NCBI RefSeq assembly: GCF_026212465.1 | Contig: NC_080060.1 | Coordinates: 21,862,170-21,926,169 of the forward strand | Direction: 5' to 3' | DNA: 64,000 nucleotides | Origin: Amaranthus tricolor | Lineage: Eukaryota; Streptophyta; Magnoliopsida; Caryophyllales; Amaranthaceae | Shown here: positions 58,014-64,000 of the stretch, one piece after another | Position numbering within the stretch: the stretch's first letter is position 1 | How the letters are laid out: each line of letters starts with the position of its first letter | Made by a program: the position numbers and the translations under genes | The notes under the pieces: model-generated | What the model was told of the DNA's origin: nothing | Seen by the model: only the letters and a program-made list of their open reading frames with translations | Databases searched by the model: none

Positions 58014-58237
58014 GTGATTCACAAGGTATGAAGTATTTATGCTTTTTTGGCACTTTATGGCTTAAATCAGTTCAAACTTGGTTTTCTTGGCATGAAACAT
58101 GGCACACAACACTATTTGGTATATATTATTGTTTTGAAATGGTAAGAATTAAAAACAATAGTCATACGCTTGAAATTATGTGCTAAGTTGCGTTTTAAGG
58201 TTTTTTTAAGCTTTTTTGACACTTTCTCGCATAAAAT
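58014..58237. repeat. CACTA internal repeats, first part
   Basis: It includes the end of a partial unit and a full 169-bp unit (58069-58237) with the words catgaaacatggcacacaac and tatatattattgttttgaaa. Matching units continue at 62354 after the solo LTR. No gene is seen. Confidence 0.85.
58233..58237. other. Target site duplication of solo LTR I, left copy (AAAAT)
   Basis: AAAAT precedes TGAAACAGTCG and is repeated at 62349-62353 after GGCGGTTACA. Confidence 0.85.
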
Positions 58238-61200
58238 TGAAACAGTCGCAGAAATTAGTCTCATTTTAATCACGAATTTAACGTCTAAATATTTTAATTA
58301 GTGACGGTAGTAAGAAAAAAATAAAAATAAAATAAAATAAAATAAAATAAAATTCTACGATGATTAGAAACTTGTTAACTCGTAACGTAGTTATGAAGTG
58401 TAACAAGTAACGTAAACTTTGGAGGTAAAACTTAAAGTTGAGCAACTACCCATAACGTTTCGGGATAATTATAATACTTACCCGAAAACTTTATTTACCT
58501 ATATTGAGAATAAATTAAATATTTCATACACATACAAGTGATTTTTAAACATGAAGTACAAGTTACATAACTTGTTACATGTACAACAATTTTTACCCAA
58601 ACCTTAAACTATCTTAGATAAATCTTTCCTACACTATAATAGATCAAATGATGGACAAAAATTACCAAAAAAACAACCCCAACCAGCCATGCTAAAGCTG
58701 CCATACTACCCCCCTTTGAGACCCAAAACCCACTGACACACTCCACCAAACTCTCTACCCAAAGCACTTTTTGTTCTTACCCAAAAACACCATCATTACA
58801 AGCATGCAAGAGGCAATTATTAGAAGCAAAAACACTTCATTTTCAGATCATTTTATTCAGCCATAATCCCCAACAAATTGCTCCCAAATTCATCCAAGAA
58901 CAAACACTAGAATCCTTCAAAGTTTTAACTACTAAAGCACCTTCTTTTCTCATCAAATCTTCTCCAAAAACCCATCTAAATCCTCTGAAAATTTATTTTT
59001 ATAAACTCAAATCTTCCATAAAAATAATCTTCATCTTAAGAGCTTTCCATAGACACCAAACTTGAAGAAATCCACCAAGTATAGAGTAAGTTATGTTCAT
59101 TTCATTATTACACTAGTTTTGTTAAAACTTGTTCATGTAAAATATTTTTTTTTACATGAATCTTCTATAAAATAAGATCATTATAAAATGAGTATTTTAT
59201 CTCTAAACTAAGAAAATCATCACTTAAAGAAAATTTTTAAAAATAGGCCATAATAGAAAGTAAGAAGATGTATTTCCACAAACATATAAATTTTGTTACT
59301 TAAAGGATTCAAGTATGGGACATAACTAAGTATGTTGCTCAACATAATAAGTATACTCCAAATATGTTAAAATCATCACAAGTATTAGTCTAACAACTCT
59401 AAATAGGGAAAGTTAAGTGCATGTCAGAAATCCAAAATTATTATTGATTTTTGGATGAATGCAATATGTTTAGTTGAAGAGTTGGAGTTGAGACTTGAAG
59501 GGCAAGGACCCAAAGTTAGAACCACTTCTAAGAACGCATAGGAGCTTACGTGGGAGCTTACGGAATATTTATATAGGCTTGGAGTCGACGTATGTCACAT
59601 GGGGTGATTTTTAAAGGATTTAAGAACAAGTTGGGAAAGTTTATGTATGAACTTGTTTTTAAAAATAAAATTCCCAAAGTGAAGTTCTTAAATCTGGAAA
59701 AATGATATGCTATTGAAAATTTTGAGTATGGAATGATTTATTACATGTATTATTATTTTGGGCATCATGCATGTTGATTTTATGAATTATTGTATGTTTA
59801 AAGGCATGTTTAACAATACTTTGTGAAAGTAATTGTGATGGAAATGATTATATGGACTTGGAAATCATTTGAAATTCATTTTAAAAGTAATTTCCAGTAG
59901 CTATATGTTAAGAAAATCTTTTGGATATTTTTGTTGAATTTTATTCGTTAAAATGATATTTTAATGGATTTTAGGGTGTTAAATACTCTTATTACAAAAC
60001 ATGGTATTAGATAAGCTCTTGATCATCAAAACTAATTAATAAAACCATACTATAATGTCTCCAATAAGATTTGGCCAGAATATATTTAGTTTGGAATTTT
60101 TCATGATTTTTGAGTAATCGTTAAATTGTTTATCGGTAAATTGTAAAATAGTAAAATATAAAATAATTTCCAAATAAAGACATATGGACTTGAACTTTTT
60201 ATAACATACTCATATGGACAATAAATAAATTTGGTTAAAGTTTTGGAAGATTTTGTTGACATTTAACGACCTTAATAATTATTACTCGATTATTAATAAT
60301 CGGTAAGTTTGAAAACGGTAAAATATAAAATAAATACTAAATGATGTCTTTTGGACATGAAATTTTTATGAGACACTTATATAAATAGTACATACATGTT
60401 TAAAAATTTATATGGATTTTCGTGACAATATATGGACTTAAATAAATTTTATTCTTTTTACCGGTAAAATAACGATGTTAATTATTAAAAATACCCCACA
60501 TGATTTTTTTGGGTTATTTAAAATTTTATACCCCTTAAAATAGCTTCTGGAACATCATATAATTTTTATAATATTTTATTCGGACTCAAATAATTTTAAA
60601 CCTATTTTATTCTATTTATCGATAAAATGTCTATACAAAATAATAAAACATCATACATGACTTTTATAAGTTCAAATGGTCTAATAAATATGTTATATGA
60701 CTTTTGAAACTTTGGTATAATTTTATAAAATAAATTATTAATTATTTGCTAATTTATCAAATTAATAGAAAATGTTTATTTATTAAAAGGTGTAATATTG
60801 TTAATTAAATTTGGGTAAAAATAGACCTATATCAAAAATTTATAACTATATTAATAACCTACTGCCTCATAGTATAAAATAAGTTTAACTTAGATGGGTG
60901 ATAAATTTTACAGATTTAAGACACCATTTAAATAAACGATAAATACCTAAATTGTCGAAAATAATCGTAAGATCGTTATAAATTCGCATAACCAATTATA
61001 TGAGACAACCTTAAATTCATTTTAAATAAGGTATTATAATGACTTGATTAATTTGGGCCTTTTTGGAGAATTAATATGTATTTTGTAAACCAATTATCGA
61101 TTTTATTACCGGTAAAACTATCTCGTATTTAAGAAAATAGTGTTTTATGAAATCTTCTGTCACAATGATTTTATAGACTTATGAATCATATTCTAGTTAT

Positions 61201-62348
61201 TTTGAATGAATTTCAAAACCCTTTTAAGTTATATTTACTTTAAAAAGGATTGAAACGAAACATTTTAGTGGTTTCCTTGAAAAATCGTATTGAACTTTAA
61301 TCACTTTTTGTTACGATGCATTTTCATACATGCTAGTGATGCCCCAATAAATAAAAAGGTTATGTTTAATGATATGATTATGCTAAGCATGTTTTACCCA
61401 TGTGGGAAAGATTATGATTTGATTTTGCTATGTCGCAAATAAAGAATGTTTTGCTATGTTGCAAATAAAATATGTTTATCATATGGTAAAGTTTGATATT
61501 TTTGACTTTCTAAATGCTATTGAAATTACAAGATATATATTATATACAAAAATGTTTTAGCCTAAATGGCGGGTACATATGCCACAACAAATGTTGTGTG
61601 CATGATTAAACGGCTCACCAATGCTGAGCGCGTATTGTTCACAATACCATTGTGTTACACTTGCCGGACATGTCGCGGACGGTAGACCGACTACCAACCG
61701 AGTCACAGGATGACTCACAGAGTACCCATGCAAACTTATAATCTGAGTTTGAAGTTGATTTGGATCCATTGAGATCTTATGATTTATGATGAAAAATGAG
61801 AACTTGAAATTATTATGAAACCATTGAATTGAGTTTGAATGATGATATGATTTACATCTTTCAAAATGAATTTATTCAAACCAAAATGTTTTAACAACTT
61901 TTTTGACAGACACTAGTGTGTTATACTCAGCTTTTTGCTGATACTATGCTTTGTATGTTTTCCAATGGTTTTTGTTTTTAGAGTGAAACCCCATGGCACC
62001 TCGACGGAGTAGTGATATGTGAGCGAAGGATGAACTTGAGTTGGAGTTTGACTTCCTTTTGTTTAGATCTCTTTATTGTATCTGAGAGAGTATTAGTACA
62101 GTTGTTTAGATTTGGACTAATTTATAGATGTAATTCGAACTTCAGACTTATTTCGATTTGGTTGTAATTTTTCTATATTTTGGACAGTTAAAACTTCCGT
62201 TATATTGCTTTGGTTTGGTTCAAGTATATTACTTGGATATTGGTTTGACCTTTAAGTAACCCCTTAATTGTGTTGGCAAAAGTGAGCTTCCGCTTAATTA
62301 ATACTAAATTCTAGTTAATGTTTGCCTTCATAATTCGAGGCGGTTACA
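58238..62348. repeat. Solo LTR I, about 4.1 kb, probably gypsy
   Basis: TG at 58238 and CA at 62348 are flanked by perfect AAAAT duplications, and the CACTA repeats on both sides continue one another. The 4.1 kb between has no open coding region, no primer binding site and no purine tract, and I see no left/right duplication that would make it a short complete element. A small hairpin (CAGCTTTTTGCTG, 61928-61940) lies in a region resembling the transcript-end part of gypsy LTRs. Orientation is uncertain. Confidence 0.75.
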
Positions 62349-62353
62349 AAAAT

Positions 62354-62616
62354 AGTTTAAACTTGGTTTGTTTTACATGAAACTTGGCACACAACACTAT
62401 TTGGTATATATTATTGTGTTGAAATGGTTAGAATTTAAAATCATAGTCATATGCTTAAAATTACTTCGTAAGTTGCGATTTTAAGGGTTTTTAAGCTTTT
62501 TTGGCACTTTTGCGCATAAAGTAGCTCAACCATGGTTTGTTTCGCATGAAACTTGACACACAACACTATTTGGTATATATTATTGTGTTGAAATGGTTAG
62601 AATTGAAAATCATAGT
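62354..62616. repeat. CACTA internal repeats, second part
   Basis: One full unit (62354-62522) and one partial unit (62523-62616) repeat the unit at 58069-58237 with a period of 169 bases. They lie just upstream of, and partly against, the first exon of the second CACTA gene. Confidence 0.85.
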
Positions 62617-62637
62617 GGAGACTAAGCACCTGCAAAG

Positions 62638-64000
62638 ATGCCCTATGAAATATGGGATCATATATAAAGGAATGAACGGGAAGCGTTTGTTGCCAAAAAA
62701 ACAACTCCCACCGAAGTTGTAAGTATTCTATTATATTATAGCTTTTGATTTAATTTTACTTCTTTTGATTCAATCATTAAACTAATATATGAAATTTGAT
62801 TTCTATTGATTAATTAGCAAAAGCGTGGTAAAGCTTCTGAATCAGCAAACAAAAGGAAGTTTTACCATCGCTTGGGCCCAAAAACGTACGATGAGGCCCA
62901 ACAAGAGTGGGTGGATGCGGGTTTATACCCCAGTCAGAGTCCCACGATCTCATCTATGGCTACCTCTGCATCCGTGAATACTCCTGCTGGAGATCGGGTG
63001 CAAGATTGGTACTGCGGACTTTATTCCCGAGATTCAAGTGGTAAATTTACCATTAATGATCCGAGAACGAAGAAAGTTGCTGATGTTGTGCTGAGTTTTA
63101 AAATTATTAATTATATGCTTGATTTGTTTTGTATTTTTTTGCTTTGATTTACTATAAACTAATTGTTATATATGTCACTTTTTATTTGAACAGATGGGTT
63201 GGAAGGAAAAAGAAGTAACGGGGGAGTTCACCCCTAGAGGTAATGTTGATGCATTGCATATGGTCTTAGGGAAAGACCATAAAGGGCGTGTTGTCGGAAA
63301 AAGGGTCCGCGTGGGGATAAAGAAAGCCTTCGGCAAAGAGTCTGTCGCTACTAAATCAAGAACGATGCCACCTAAAGAAGTAGCGACCCTCGGAAGGGAA
63401 ATTACGAAGGACATACTCGACAAAGTTGCATTCTTTTTGCAGAAGATGGGAGCACCAATTGTAGACTTGGCAAATATGATTTTCGAGGATCAGCAAAGTC
63501 AACATGGGGATCCTAAGGCTTCGGTCGAGCGAACACCCGAGCCCATTACCCTCGTAGCTCAAAATGTAACACCGCAGCCCATTACTACCCCTAAAGTTCA
63601 AAATCCTACACCGGAGACCGTGAACTCCGTTGCTCAAAATCCTGAGCCAACACCCAAGCCTGTGGTAAAGTTACATAGCTTTTTAACATATAAGCACCTA
63701 TTAATTTAAATTGCAACGTGTTTTTTTATATTGTGATACTAGTATACTAAACGACACCATTTTCAGGAGGCGACTCTTTGTTCTCTATTGCTGCCTCAGT
63801 TAGGTGTGGCCAGTGGTAGCGACTTAATTGAGGTTGCATATGGTGTGGCACAGCCAACCAAAGAGGGACAAACAGTACATTCCATGCCTGTTACAGGTGG
63901 CCAAATAAGTGTGAACGTAGAAACTATTGTAAAGGGGTTTGAAGATTTCTCACTCCTGGTTCCAATGCCAGAATGGAGCCTTGAGAAACTATCAGATGCC
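62638..64000 (+). pseudogene. CACTA second gene, Transposase_24-like, spliced, incomplete in window
   Basis: The inferred exons are about 62638-62718, 62818-63087, 63194-63664 and 63767 onward. Introns 1 and 3 have clear ends (GTAAGT to TTAG; GTAAAG to TTTCAG with a TACTAAAC branch site), both in phase 0. Exon 2 reads QKRGKASESANKRKFYHRLG and GPKTYDEAQQEWVDAG, and exon 3 has MGWKEKEVTGEF and DALHMVLGKDHKGRVVG, the hallmark of the plant Transposase_24 family. Pro/Thr-rich repeats follow. The start is unproven and a TAA at 62665 lies in exon 1. In En/Spm such a protein binds the subterminal repeats. Confidence 0.75.

Larger units (their letters stand above)
43609..64000 (+). mobile_element. CACTA (En/Spm) DNA transposon C, left end in window, right end beyond
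   Basis: It begins with the terminal inverted repeat CACTAGCGGAAAAAAG. Hairpin-forming subterminal repeats follow, then a TNP2-type transposase gene (44763-58013) and a second, spliced gene with a Transposase_24-like domain from about 62638. It contains two later insertions: Sirevirus B (45891-55843) and solo LTR I (58238-62348). Without them it would be just over 6 kb within the window. Confidence 0.9.

Overview
The window looks like plant nuclear heterochromatin, most likely from a eudicot, and is built almost entirely of nested transposable elements. I recognise no host gene, rRNA or tRNA gene, and no bacterial feature. The signals that identify it as plant DNA are LTR retrotransposons primed by initiator-Met and Asp tRNAs, a CACTA (En/Spm) transposon with transposase domains known only from plants, AT-rich background and spliceosomal introns. 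The species cannot be named from the sequence. Letters A to I are labels used in this annotation only.

Left block (1-26475). Element A is a minus-strand Ty1/copia element of the Sirevirus type. Its 3' LTR is 1-1502 (cut by the window edge) and its 5' LTR is 24945-26475. A plus-strand Athila-like Ty3/gypsy element, H, inserted into A's reverse transcriptase gene just after the YVDD motif, with target duplication TAGCT. The region was then amplified as a chimeric unit (part of H 5' LTR, H interior, H 3' LTR, 2 kb of A) with a 7.8-kb period. Three unit copies are present, and in the first the H interior has been lost, leaving a recombinant solo LTR at 3851-5311. The unit junction carries a short filler that copies sequence about 57 bp away.

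Middle (26476-43608). A broken plus-strand gypsy pol, F (26476-29002), is the sequence into which A inserted. F is interrupted at 29003 by LTR-like sequence G, and G is interrupted at 31103 by minus-strand gypsy element D (LTRs 31103-33733 and 41663 onward). D contains a 5'-truncated plus-strand gypsy element E with a 3.5-kb 3' LTR (37273-40756).

Right block (43609-64000). A CACTA transposon, C, inserted into the D 5' LTR with TSD CTT and runs off the window. It has hairpin-rich subterminal repeats, a TNP2-type transposase gene (44763-58013) and a spliced second gene with a Transposase_24-like domain (about 62638 onward). Its transposase gene is split by a nearly complete plus-strand Sirevirus, B (45891-55843, TSD CTAAA). 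B carries an additional ORF in the envelope position that resembles the putative plant transposon protein family. A 4.1-kb solo LTR, I (58238-62348, TSD AAAAT), sits in the 169-bp internal repeats of C.

Insertion order: F received both A (with H inside it) and G; G received D; D received E and C; C received B and I. All coding regions seen are broken by stops, frameshifts or deletions, although some domains (B integrase and RNase H, CACTA transposase segments) are well preserved. The most unusual structures are the amplified A/H chimera, three stem-preserving hairpins near the 3' end of H, and an apparent excess of the word GAACAG/CTGTTC across element B.
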